Shown: positions 1 to 11,492 of the stretch, piece after piece
How positions within the stretch are numbered: the stretch's first letter is position 1
How the letters are laid out: every line of letters begins with the position of its first letter
DNA from: Dehalococcoidia bacterium
Lineage (GTDB): Bacteria; Chloroflexota; Dehalococcoidia; Lucifugimonadales; VXLM01
Assembly: GCA_009841605.1 (NCBI GenBank)
Contig: VXLM01000105.1
Location: 1-42,919, forward strand
DNA length: 42,919 nucleotides
Direction of reading: 5' to 3'
Notes under the pieces: generated by a model
What the model was told of the DNA's origin: nothing
The model's database searches: none
Seen by the model: only the letters and a program-made list of their open reading frames with translations
Program-made: the position numbers and the translations under genes

Positions 1-3953
<3,953 letters not shown>

Positions 3954-3984
3954 ACGGTATCGACTCCTGTCACTTCAACAAATC

Positions 3985-4018
3985 GCCTGCCCCGTACCTC
4001 GATACGGGGCAGGCCTTT
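3985..4018 (+). terminator. Rho-independent terminator after rpoC
   Basis: A perfect 12-bp stem (3985-3996 with 4003-4014) with a six-base loop is followed by CTTT. It begins 31 bases after the rpoC stop and very likely ends the rpoBC transcript. Confidence 0.85.
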
Positions 4019-4094
4019 GCTTATCCCCCTCTCTCGTCGTGGGTTGCTAGGGGTAGGTAAAACGGATTTGCAGCTATGACCGGCCTCCCTTTGC

Positions 4095-4270
4095 TGTCAT
4101 TCCGAGCGTAGCGAGGAATCTAAAGTCCATGACCGCAAGACCGGATAGCTGGTGCCACGCTTCTCATCATGACCAACACCCAGCCCGGGGTAAGAATTCT
4201 CCGGGTCAGCTTCGCCGTCGAACGGACATCTTAGATTCTTCGACTCCGCTCCGCTGCGCTCAGAATGACA
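4095..4270. repeat. Palindromic repeat element, copy A
   Basis: The left end reads TGTCATTCCGAGCGTAGCG and continues GAGGAATCTAAA. The right end is its imperfect inverse, TTAGATTCTTC... to CAGAATGACA. The element is 176 bp with no coding capacity. Three more full copies occur at 33697, 38571 and 41495. Most of the gap between rpoC and pcm is this element; 4271-4348 shows nothing recognisable. Confidence 0.85.
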
Positions 4271-4348
4271 GCGAAGGGGATTTTTCTCATCCATGGTGAT
4301 TGGGAACGACAGTCAAGTACCCGCCCCTGTCGTTACGTAGAGGTCGGC

Positions 4349-4987
4349 CTACGAATCGGGTTCAGGCCACGCGTCCTCACCGATGAGAGGGACGAAGCGG
4401 CATGCCGACAACGTGGTGACCGAGTAGTTCGTGTCCGATCGCACGACCTTCATCAGGTTCTGCTGGCGGCGTCCGCCGACGGGGATGACAAGCCGTCCGC
4501 CGTCGGAAAGCTGGTCTACGAGGCCACGGATCAGCTTGGGCGCCGCCGCGGCCACCACGATGCCGTCGTACGGAGCATCCGACGCCCAGCCGATACGCTT
4601 CTCTGCAACTCGGACTGTCACGTTCTCATAGCCCAGCGAATTCAAGCGGGCCTTTGCGGTGTCGGCTAGGGACTTGATACGCTCTACCGTGAGCACCTCG
4701 CGCACCAGCTCCGCAAGAATCGCGGCCTGGTAACCGCTGCCGGTCCCGACCTCAAGCACCTTGTCGCTGCGCCGCGGCCCCAGGGCCTCAATCATCGTGG
4801 CGATCATGAACGGCTGGGAGATCGTCTGCCCTTCTGAGAGTGGCAGGGCCGAGTCCTCGTAGGCGGCGTGACGGTAATCTTTGGGCACGAAGGCCTCTCT
4901 CGGCACCCGTTCCATCGCGTCGATGACGCGGCCGTCGGATATCTCCTCGCGGAGACGGGCCATCAGTTTGCGCTTCGCGTCTTCCAC
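4349..4987 (-). CDS. pcm: Protein-L-isoaspartate O-methyltransferase
   Basis: It methylates isoaspartyl residues in damaged proteins, using S-adenosylmethionine, as the first step of repair. The 212 residues match the family length. Visible motifs are SQPFMIATM (residues 57-65), the SAM loop VLEVGTGSGYQAA (77-89), the acidic VERI (101-104), YDGIVVAAAAP (140-150) and GGRLVIPVG. The usual GDGxxGW motif before YD is AEKRIGW here (128-134), an unusual change of conserved residues. The start is GTG at 4987 with a purine-rich stretch upstream. It is divergent from the amidase operon. Family assignment is firm; full activity is less certain because of the altered motif. Confidence 0.92.
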   Translation of the reverse strand: MEDAKRKLMARLREEISDGRVIDAMERVPREAFVPKDYRHAAYEDSALPLSEGQTISQPFMIATMIEALGPRRSDKVLEVGTGSGYQAAILAELVREVLTVERIKSLADTAKARLNSLGYENVTVRVAEKRIGWASDAPYDGIVVAAAAPKLIRGLVDQLSDGGRLVIPVGGRRQQNLMKVVRSDTNYSVTTLSACRFVPLIGEDAWPEPDS

Positions 4988-5051
4988 GCTCTCACCCCTT
5001 CACGCACGGGCCAACTGTAGCACAGGACACCCGGCGTCACCACGCGCTCAA

Positions 5052-5081
5052 TTGACACTCCGCATGGGTCAAAACTATACT
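5052..5081 (+). promoter_or_regulatory. Sigma-70-type promoter of the amidase operon
   Basis: TTGACA (5052-5057) and TATACT (5076-5081) are separated by 18 bp, near consensus. The transcript would start near 5088, about 33 bases before the amidase start codon. Confidence 0.75.
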
Positions 5082-5120
5082 CAGCCGCGACCCTCACTCG
5101 AACGGTCTTCGAGGTGACAT

Positions 5121-6539
5121 GTGACAGACGAAATCTACTACTCCGACGCCTCTGAACTCGCACGTCGAATCGCGGCGAAAGAGCTTTCGCCCGTCGAAGT
5201 TGTCCAAACCCACCTCGACCGCATAGAGGCCGTGAACCCTCGGCTCAACGCCATTGTCGAGCTCCAGGGCGACGATGCGTTGGAACGCGCCCGCACGGCT
5301 GAGACCGCACTGTCGCGCGGCGAGTCGTGGGGCCCCCTGCACGGTGTTCCGTTCACGATCAAGGACTGCATCGAGAACAAGGGCGTTCGCACGACACGCG
5401 GCTCGAAGCTCTACGAGGACTACTATCCCGAAGACGACGCGACGGTCGTCAAGCGCCTGCTTGCGGCGGGCGGCATCTTCATTGGCAAGACCAACATGCC
5501 GGAGTTCGCCCTGTGGTGGGAGACCGGCAACCTCGTCTACGGGTTCACGGAGAACCCCTGGATGATCGGTCGCACTGCCGGCGGATCGAGTGGCGGGGAG
5601 GCGTCCGCCATTGCGGCTGGCATGTCTCCTCTCGGCATCGGAAGCGACGTAGGCGGTTCTATTCGATGGCCGGCGCACGTCGCGGGAATCGTGGGCCTTA
5701 AGCCGACGCATGGGCGAGTGCCCCTCACCGGTCACTTCCCGGAAACGCTCCTTCGGTTCATGCACGTCGGCCCCATGGCTCGCTCGGTGCGAGACATAGC
5801 GTTCGCTATGCCCATCATCACCGGTCCCGACGATGCCGACCCGTACGCACTGCCCGTTCCCATGCCCGACCTGGGCGACCTTGACCGCGATCTCCCCAAG
5901 CTCAAAGTAGGCTTCTGCGCCGAGGGACCGTTCGCTCCCGTCATGACGGACATACAACAGGTCGTGAAGAACGCCGCGGCCGCTCTCGAAGACATGGGCT
6001 GTGACGTCGAAGAGATCGACCTCGCCGGATGGCATGACCGACAGGCGCAGGACATCTCAATGGCGTACTTCCTCGGTGAGGGCGCGTTCGACTTCGACCC
6101 GATCATCAAGGGCCGCGAGGACGAGCTCGCCCCGTCCATGCAGCGTCGGCTCGATCAGCCCCGTCCCTCAGCCGAGGACTACTATCGCAGCCTCCAGGAC
6201 ACTGAGTGGCTCCGTCAGGACGTGAAGCGGCTCTTCTCAACGTACGACCTCTTGCTGCTGCCGACCTCGACAACCACCGCGTTCGAGCACGATTCGGCCT
6301 TCATAGACATCGACGGCGAGAGCGTGCATGGTCGAAACTCCCTTCGCATCACCGTGCCTTTCGACCTCACAGGGTCGCCCGCTATCAGCGTTCCCTTTGG
6401 CTGGAGCGGGGACGGCCTGCCCATAGGCGCGCATCTCATAGGCCGCCACTTCGACGAGGCGACCGTGCTCCATGCGGCAGCCGCATTGGAGGCTCGGCAC
6501 GAAGGGGCCGGACGGCGACCCGACCTTTCGTCCAAATAA
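5121..6539 (+). CDS. Amidase (amidase signature family)
   Basis: This is a Ser-cisSer-Lys hydrolase of amide bonds, probably cytoplasmic, of 472 residues. The triad is visible: Lys81 in PFTIKD, Ser156 in GGSSGGE and nucleophile Ser180 in GSDVGGSIRWPA, with the 24-residue Ser-Ser spacing of the family. GGSSGGE resembles the fatty-acid-amide-hydrolase branch more than GatA, and no gatB or gatC lies nearby, so it is probably not the tRNA amidotransferase subunit. The GTG start at 5121 has GAGGTG four bases upstream. It is the first gene of a tight operon; the next gene, an N-acyl-D-amino-acid deacylase type, suggests joint use of acylated or amidated amino compounds (inference). The substrate is unknown. 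Confidence 0.9.
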   Translation: MTDEIYYSDASELARRIAAKELSPVEVVQTHLDRIEAVNPRLNAIVELQGDDALERARTAETALSRGESWGPLHGVPFTIKDCIENKGVRTTRGSKLYEDYYPEDDATVVKRLLAAGGIFIGKTNMPEFALWWETGNLVYGFTENPWMIGRTAGGSSGGEASAIAAGMSPLGIGSDVGGSIRWPAHVAGIVGLKPTHGRVPLTGHFPETLLRFMHVGPMARSVRDIAFAMPIITGPDDADPYALPVPMPDLGDLDRDLPKLKVGFCAEGPFAPVMTDIQQVVKNAAAALEDMGCDVEEIDLAGWHDRQAQDISMAYFLGEGAFDFDPIIKGREDELAPSMQRRLDQPRPSAEDYYRSLQDTEWLRQDVKRLFSTYDLLLLPTSTTTAFEHDSAFIDIDGESVHGRNSLRITVPFDLTGSPAISVPFGWSGDGLPIGAHLIGRHFDEATVLHAAAALEARHEGAGRRPDLSSK

Positions 6540-6556
6540 CAAGCAAGGAGCCGAGA

Positions 6557-8164
6557 ATGGCCTTCGATACCCTCATCACCAACGCCACGGTCGTCGACGG
6601 GACGAACTCCCCTCGATACGGGGCGGACGTCGGCCTCGAAGACGGCAAGATCGCCGCCATCGGTCAACTCGCCGAGACGGAGGCCGGGCGAATCATCGAC
6701 GCGAGCGGCCTTGTCCTGGCGCCGGGCTTCATCGACATGCATACCCACTCCGACCTCACGCTGCTCGACGACCCCGGCGGGGAGAGCATGGCGTACCAAG
6801 GCGTCACGACACAGGTCACCGGGAACTGTAGCTACTCGCCGTTCCCGATGGGAGACCTTGAGCCGGAGGAGCTGCGAAAGGTCACTGGAGAGATATTCGA
6901 GACACGACAGGAATGGCGCTGGAAGACGCTCGACGAGTGGGCGGACATCATGGAGTCGCAGGGAGTCAGCATCAACGCCGCACCGCAGGTGGGGAATACG
7001 CCCCTGCGCGCTGCCTGCGGTGCTCTCGAAAACCGCCCGGCAACTCCCGACGAGCTTGACGTTCAGAAGCGCCTCCTCGCCGAAACGATGGAGCAGGGCG
7101 CGTTCAGCCTCTCGACCGGACTTTCCCTCGCACCGTCGGGCTACGCGCCCACAGACGAGGTCGTGGCTCTAGCTGAGGTCGCGGCGAGCTACGGCGGATT
7201 CTACGTGACGCACGCGCGAGTGCTTCCCGGGTGGCACATCAAGATGGTCGAAGAGGCGGTCGAGATCGGGCGACGCGCGGGAATCCCCGTCCAGTTCTCC
7301 CACATGGCGATTGTAGACCGTCGGTACTACGGCCACGGTCCACAAATCGTCGATGTGATCGACCGCGCCCGCGACGAAGGCATAGATATCACCTACGATA
7401 TGTACCCCTACACGGCGGCAGGAGCGGGGCTGAACCAACTCGTTCCCCTGTGGATGCAGGAAGGGGGCGTCCCGATGTTCATGGAGCGTCTCCGCGACGC
7501 CGACCTTCGGCAGATGGCCATCAAGGAAATGATCGAGGGCCGCGAGGGAGGGATACCACCCCTGTGGCATACACAGGTCATCAGCAACACCAATTCCGAG
7601 GAGAACCGCAAGCTGATCGGGTACAACCTCGAGGAGGTCGCAGAGATGCGCGGGGTTGAGCCCGCCGAAGCGGCGCTTCAACTCATCGAGGAAGAGGAGG
7701 ACGGGGTCATGGCCGTCGTCCACAACCGGGTCGAGAGCGACATCCGCTTCTTCCTGGGACACCCGCAGGCGATGATAGGCTCGGACGGCAACGCCATCTC
7801 GCCCGACGGGCTCTACAAGGACTTCAAGCCCCATCCGCGGTTTTACGGGCCGTATCCCCGCATCCTCGGCCGGTACGTCCGCGAACAGCCAGCAGTGCTG
7901 TCCCTTGAAGAAGCCGTCTACAAGATGTCCGGTTTCCCAGCCATACGTATGGGATTCAAGCACAGGGGCTACGTCCAAGAAGGACTAATCGCCGACCTCG
8001 TACTCTTCAACCCGGACACGGTCATCGACAACGCCACCTTCGAGGACCCGCACCGGTACCCGACGGGCATACCCTACGTCTTCGTGGCGGGCGAGTCGGT
8101 GATCGACGAAGGCAAGCACACAGGCGCCCGTCCCGGACGGGTGCTCAGAAACGGGAGGGCGTAG
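6557..8164 (+). CDS. N-acyl-D-amino-acid deacylase family amidohydrolase
   Basis: It probably removes acyl groups from N-acyl-D-amino acids or related compounds with a zinc centre in a TIM-barrel fold. The 535 residues carry the family ligands: His62 and His64 (MHTHSD), Cys91 (GNCSYS), His219 (THAR), His249 (FSHM) and Asp410 (IGSDG). Their positions closely match the known D-aminoacylase pattern. The N- and C-terminal parts form the small beta-sandwich usual for amidohydrolases. The chosen ATG has AAGGAG six bases upstream; the frame is open further back but lacks a better start. It lies 17 bases after the amidase. D-aminoacylase-like enzymes also include dihydroorotase- and hydantoinase-type paralogues, so the substrate remains open. 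Confidence 0.88.
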   Translation: MAFDTLITNATVVDGTNSPRYGADVGLEDGKIAAIGQLAETEAGRIIDASGLVLAPGFIDMHTHSDLTLLDDPGGESMAYQGVTTQVTGNCSYSPFPMGDLEPEELRKVTGEIFETRQEWRWKTLDEWADIMESQGVSINAAPQVGNTPLRAACGALENRPATPDELDVQKRLLAETMEQGAFSLSTGLSLAPSGYAPTDEVVALAEVAASYGGFYVTHARVLPGWHIKMVEEAVEIGRRAGIPVQFSHMAIVDRRYYGHGPQIVDVIDRARDEGIDITYDMYPYTAAGAGLNQLVPLWMQEGGVPMFMERLRDADLRQMAIKEMIEGREGGIPPLWHTQVISNTNSEENRKLIGYNLEEVAEMRGVEPAEAALQLIEEEEDGVMAVVHNRVESDIRFFLGHPQAMIGSDGNAISPDGLYKDFKPHPRFYGPYPRILGRYVREQPAVLSLEEAVYKMSGFPAIRMGFKHRGYVQEGLIADLVLFNPDTVIDNATFEDPHRYPTGIPYVFVAGESVIDEGKHTGARPGRVLRNGRA

Positions 8165-8171
8165 TCGAAAG

Positions 8172-9146
8172 GTGTCACAGCGATACGAAATCCCCATCGA
8201 ACAAGACCTGGCCGAGGAGTTGTTCGCCTTTTGGAAGGACATCTTCGGCTCCGAGGACCCCGATATCCCGATAGGCGTGTTCCTCGGTGACGAGGTAGAC
8301 CACAGTCGCCTAATTACCTTCCTCGAACGCGACGGCGACACGCTTACGGGCACCTGCGGCATCACGATCTCGCAGGCGAACCCGCGACTGGCCGGATTCG
8401 GCGAGGTGGCCACGCGGCCGGACTATCGAGGACGCGGCATTGCGTCCCGACTATGCGGGCAGGCCGTCGAGGAGTTCGTCGCGCAAGGAGGAGAGGCCGT
8501 ATTCCTTGGCACGGGCAACCCCGACGCCGCGCGCATCTACCACCGCCTCGGATGGCGAAGGATCGCGGGCAGCTACGTGTGGGCCAACGTGACCACCGGC
8601 GATTCACCGGAAGAGTACCTTGCGGACTACTACCGCGTTACGGGCCAGGTGAACATCGTTCCCGGCGACGCCTCGCTCCGTGTTCCCATGATTCCCCTTC
8701 TCCTGACGCCGCATGACTGGCAGGTGCTCGACGGCAATCTGCCAGTCCCGATGATATCCATTCGCTACGCCATGCAGAGCTCCTGCATGGGTCTCTGCCG
8801 AAAGTATTACGATCTGGTCAAGCGCGATGGCACGGCATGGTTCGCAGCCAAGACGGACGACGACCGGCTCGTGGGGATTGCCACCGCACGGACGGACGAC
8901 GCGAACGTCTGCAATGTCGACGGCTTCATCCACGCGCGGTTCCGCGACTCATACGACGTGCTCATCGGGGCCGCCATCGAGTGGGCCCGATCCCAAGACG
9001 CTGCTCGGGTTGCCACTAGGCTCTCCGTCGAGGACGAGGACAAACAGGCGGCGTTTGAGTCGCTCGGCTTCCGCAAGGGAAATGTAGACCGGACATTCAC
9101 CCTCGACGACCGCGAGGTCGCCGCCGTCGCCATGTCGCTCGAATAG
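8172..9146 (+). CDS. GNAT family N-acetyltransferase
   Basis: The 324-residue protein has a clear N-terminal GNAT acetyl-CoA-binding segment: VATRPDYRGRGIASRL (residues 79-94), then GNPDAARIYHRLGW (115-128). The C-terminal half (SQDAARVATRLSVEDEDKQ to FESLGFRKGN) looks like a second, degenerate GNAT fold. The GTG start at 8172 is seven bases after the previous stop, with AAAGG just upstream, so it is translated with the amidohydrolase. In this operon it may acetylate an amino group in the same pathway (inference). The substrate is unknown. Confidence 0.85.
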   Translation: MSQRYEIPIEQDLAEELFAFWKDIFGSEDPDIPIGVFLGDEVDHSRLITFLERDGDTLTGTCGITISQANPRLAGFGEVATRPDYRGRGIASRLCGQAVEEFVAQGGEAVFLGTGNPDAARIYHRLGWRRIAGSYVWANVTTGDSPEEYLADYYRVTGQVNIVPGDASLRVPMIPLLLTPHDWQVLDGNLPVPMISIRYAMQSSCMGLCRKYYDLVKRDGTAWFAAKTDDDRLVGIATARTDDANVCNVDGFIHARFRDSYDVLIGAAIEWARSQDAARVATRLSVEDEDKQAAFESLGFRKGNVDRTFTLDDREVAAVAMSLE

Positions 9147-9148
9147 CC

Positions 9149-9514
9149 ATGCCGGAGCCGCACACCAGGATCGACGACTACGCCGACGAGCTCATCTCGA
9201 CCCCCAGAGCGCACCTCGCACTCGAGCTCCGCCAGGACGACGAGGGGTTGGAACTTGTCTATCGGGACAGGCAGCTCGTGCGGTGCTTCCTCACCCGGCA
9301 GGGCATGGCGGCGGCCAACTACATGGCAAAGGCCCTTGGAGTCGGCATCCCGCCCCTTGGCGAGACCGTAAAGGCCCGCGTGTCCACCGGAGTCCTCTTC
9401 CGCGCGGTATCCATCGCGTCACTCGACTACGACGTAGAAGAGTCATTCGTCCTCCTCGAACGGTGGCTCCAGGAGGCCGCCCTCCAGCGTACCGGTTCCA
9501 GCGAGATGACGTGA
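9149..9514 (+). CDS. Hypothetical protein, last gene of amidase operon
   Basis: I do not recognise this 121-residue protein. It starts two bases after the GNAT stop, so it is almost certainly co-translated. It is acidic and soluble, with no signal peptide or membrane segment. It contains a central LVYRDRQLVRCFLTRQGMAAANYMAKALGVG segment and a helical C-terminus (EESFVLLERWLQEAAL). It could be a small accessory or regulatory subunit of the operon, but nothing visible proves that. Confidence 0.7.
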   Translation: MPEPHTRIDDYADELISTPRAHLALELRQDDEGLELVYRDRQLVRCFLTRQGMAAANYMAKALGVGIPPLGETVKARVSTGVLFRAVSIASLDYDVEESFVLLERWLQEAALQRTGSSEMT

Positions 9515-9537
9515 ACGGCTAGGCTGTAGTGTGCAGA

Positions 9538-9557
9538 GCAAGGCGTGATTGCCTTGC
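9538..9557 (+). terminator. Weak hairpin after the amidase operon
   Basis: A 7-bp stem (GCAAGGC with GCCTTGC) and six-base loop lie 23 bases after the operon stop. No T-run follows, so termination would be weak or factor-dependent. Confidence 0.35.
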
Positions 9558-9582
9558 TGCATTACGCATAAGTTGGTAGACT
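9554..9582 (+). promoter_or_regulatory. Candidate promoter of the arrestin-like gene cluster
   Basis: TTGCTG (9554-9559) and TAGACT (9577-9582) are separated by 17 bp, with a TGG extension before the -10. It lies 33 bases before the first gene. No comparable promoter is visible before the second and third genes. Confidence 0.5.
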
Positions 9583-9614
9583 GGCCGTGATTTGTCGATC
9601 TGGAGGTCTCAAAC

Positions 9615-10172
9615 ATGGTATTCAATCTCGACCCCCTAGACATCAAGCTGGACTTTGAGCGCAGAAAGTACCGGCTGGGGGACACGATTAATGCGACCGT
9701 TACGCTTACTCCGAGTAGGGATACTGGAATCCGAGGGAGTTCTCTCAGCCTCATGGGGCAGGTGCGTCGCACCAAGGTCAGCACGAAGGTTGGGGTGGGG
9801 AGGGTGCCGTACGGCGGGCCTACCTCACTGCATAGAGGCAATCCTCTGCACGGAACGCCCAGCTACATTCCCACGGCGCAACAGACGGAACAGGAGATAT
9901 CAACGGAGGTATTCTACAGTGCTCCAATCGTCGCTATCGAGTCTCTGCGAGAAGGCGATGCAAGCAAGCACGACGTGGCCCTAAGATTGGACCCAAAGCT
10001 ATCGAAGCTGCAGAGGCTTTCCCGGGAAGCGACGAGGCTTCGGCAGGATGCCAACCAAGGTCTCTCCATAGAGCCGTGGTGGCTTGAGGCGCGGGTAGAC
10101 GTCGTCATGGGACGGGATGCAGTGGCGCGAAGGCGGATAGAGATCATTGCGCCTTTGAAGACAACAACCTAG
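9615..10172 (+). CDS. Arrestin-like beta-sandwich protein candidate, paralogue 1
   Basis: This is the first of three tandem paralogues (185 residues). The N-terminus, LDIKLDFERRKYRLGDTI followed by NATVTLTP and a GSSLSLMGQVRRT strand, has the rhythm of arrestin/Spo0M-type N-terminal domains (x-Y-x-x-G-D-x-v-x-x-x-V-x-L). That assignment is from pattern only. The middle (residues about 57-95) is unlike the other copies. The C-terminal part has ALRLDPKLSKLQRLS, a helical stretch, and LSIEPWWLEARVDVVMGRD. There is no signal peptide or membrane segment. The start has GGAGG seven bases upstream in a block shared by all copies. The gene ends against a convergent deacetylase remnant. Function is unknown; a protein-binding scaffold would fit an arrestin fold. 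Confidence 0.75.
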   Translation: MVFNLDPLDIKLDFERRKYRLGDTINATVTLTPSRDTGIRGSSLSLMGQVRRTKVSTKVGVGRVPYGGPTSLHRGNPLHGTPSYIPTAQQTEQEISTEVFYSAPIVAIESLREGDASKHDVALRLDPKLSKLQRLSREATRLRQDANQGLSIEPWWLEARVDVVMGRDAVARRRIEIIAPLKTTT

Positions 10173-10269
10173 TTCTCTCCACCGCCTCGTTAAAAGATGC
10201 GGTGGAGTGCCCGAAGGCCACGGTGTTGTCGAAGTTCCGGCACTCGAGGGCCTTCGGTTCAGTAAACTG
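10171..10269 (-). pseudogene. Remnant of polysaccharide deacetylase 3' end, spacer 1
   Basis: Read on the minus strand, this spacer encodes QFTEPKALECRNFDNTVAF and then a decayed tail. It aligns with the C-terminus of the intact deacetylase at 13361-14143 (TSPQALECQNVDNTVAF). No start, no NodB core and no in-frame stop at the expected place remain. It faces the arrestin-like gene tail to tail. Confidence 0.75.
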
Positions 10270-10301
10270 ACCATCGCTTTTTCATTCAGGAGGTCTCGAA
10301 C

Positions 10302-10847
10302 ATGGTATTCAATATTGAGCCGTTGGACATCAAGCTGGACTTCGAGCGCAGAAAGTACCGGCTGGGAGACACGATAAACGTGACGGTCACGCTGATACCC
10401 AACAGCGACGTCGAAATCCGAACTGCGTCCGTCAGTCTCATGGGGCAGGTGCGTCGCACTGAAGTCAGGACGGGAATACCGATGGGTTTTGAAGGGTCCA
10501 AAAACATTCAGGGAGGGAATATGTACACAACGACCGACTACATCCCCATGCAGCAGAGCACCGACCAGAAGATGTCAACAGAGGTCTTCGACAGTGCGCA
10601 AATTGTGCTCAACGCGTCGTTGCAGAGGGACGTTGAAAGTAGGCACAACGTAGCTCTCAGATTGGATCCCAGAGCGCGGAAGCTACAGAATTTGGCTCAA
10701 GAAGCAAAGGGGCTTCAGCGGGACGCCAACAGTTCTCTGTCCATTGAGCCCTGGTGGCTTGAAGTTCATGCTGATGTCGCTATGGGACGTGATGCAAGGG
10801 TGCGAAGGCAGGTCGAGATCGTAGCGCCCTTGAAGACAAGCGCCTAG
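10302..10847 (+). CDS. Arrestin-like beta-sandwich protein candidate, paralogue 2
   Basis: This is the second tandem copy (181 residues). Its first 55 residues and last 60 residues are close to copy 1 (LDIKLDFERRKYRLGDTI, VSLMGQVRRTEV, SLSIEPWWLEVHADVAMGRD, VEIVAPLKTSA). The central segment (about 60-100) is quite different and carries no shared motif. AGGAGG lies eight bases before the ATG in a conserved leader. DNA identity to copy 1 is very high in the first 90 coding bases and around the MGQVRRT codons, then falls sharply, giving a mosaic pattern. It probably acts with or in place of the other copies; the ligand is unknown. Confidence 0.75.
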   Translation: MVFNIEPLDIKLDFERRKYRLGDTINVTVTLIPNSDVEIRTASVSLMGQVRRTEVRTGIPMGFEGSKNIQGGNMYTTTDYIPMQQSTDQKMSTEVFDSAQIVLNASLQRDVESRHNVALRLDPRARKLQNLAQEAKGLQRDANSSLSIEPWWLEVHADVAMGRDARVRRQVEIVAPLKTSA

Positions 10848-10945
10848 CACCCTTCCCGCGCCTCGTCGAGAATGCGAGTGAAGTGCTCGAAGGCCAGAGT
10901 CTTGTCGAAGTTCCGACATTCGAGGGCCTTCGGTTCAGTGAACTG
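10844..10945 (-). pseudogene. Remnant of polysaccharide deacetylase 3' end, spacer 2
   Basis: The minus strand reads QFTEPKALECRNFDKTLAF, EHFTRILDEAREGC and a stop (10844-10846), so 33 codons plus the natural stop are kept in frame. It matches the end of the intact deacetylase (ALECQNVDNTVAFEHF, KRIFDEALAL). The stop overlaps the stop of the arrestin-like gene on the other strand. Nothing upstream of these codons resembles the deacetylase core. Confidence 0.8.
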
Positions 10946-10977
10946 TCCATCGCTTTGGTAAACAGGAGGTCTCGAAC

Positions 10978-11487
10978 ATGGTATTCAATCTTGAGCCGCT
11001 GGACATCTCGCTGGATTTCGAGCGCAAAACGTATAGGCTGGGAGACACGATTAAGGCGAATGTTACGCTCACTCCCCTTGGCGGCGTCAGAATCCGTGAG
11101 GCTACCCTAAACCTCGTGGCGCAGGTTCGTCGGACGGAAGTAAAAGCGGGATGGGCGATGGGTATGGACGGGGCTCCGGCTCCGGGGCGGTATAACGCAT
11201 CTGAGGTGCCTACTCGGGGGACTCCGGTCCAGACGGTGTCCATGGAAGCGGGCTACAGCACTGTCTTCCTGAGTTCCGCCTCCTTGAGCGTGGGCCGTCC
11301 CGGCACATATAAAGTGGCTCTTGTACTCGGGCCGCGCCTTCCAAGGGTGGTCCAACTGTCAAAGGAACTTGAACGGGACGTCAACAACTCGATCTCCATC
11401 GAACGATGGTGGCTTGAGGTTCAGGTCGATGTCGCCATGGGACGTGACCAAAGCGCGAGGAAGGGCATAGACGTCATTCTGATGTGA
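10978..11487 (+). CDS. Arrestin-like beta-sandwich protein candidate, paralogue 3
   Basis: This is the third tandem copy (169 residues) and the most divergent. It keeps LDISLDFERKTYRLGDTI, LNLVAQVRRTEVKAG and ISIERWWLEVQVDVAMGRD, but is shorter in the centre and has a distinct AGYSTVFLSSASLSVGRPG stretch. It ends in DVILM without the APLKT tail of the others. The same AGGAGGTCTCGAAC leader precedes the ATG. It is convergent with the SulP gene, whose stop lies only five bases away, so the deacetylase remnant found after copies 1 and 2 is absent here. Function unknown. Confidence 0.75.
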   Translation: MVFNLEPLDISLDFERKTYRLGDTIKANVTLTPLGGVRIREATLNLVAQVRRTEVKAGWAMGMDGAPAPGRYNASEVPTRGTPVQTVSMEAGYSTVFLSSASLSVGRPGTYKVALVLGPRLPRVVQLSKELERDVNNSISIERWWLEVQVDVAMGRDQSARKGIDVILM

Positions 11488-11492
11488 AAGGC

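Noticed and set aside
5094-6035. A 313-codon minus-strand frame over the amidase
   Set aside because: It has no recognisable protein features and lies opposite the catalytic triad region of a clear amidase.
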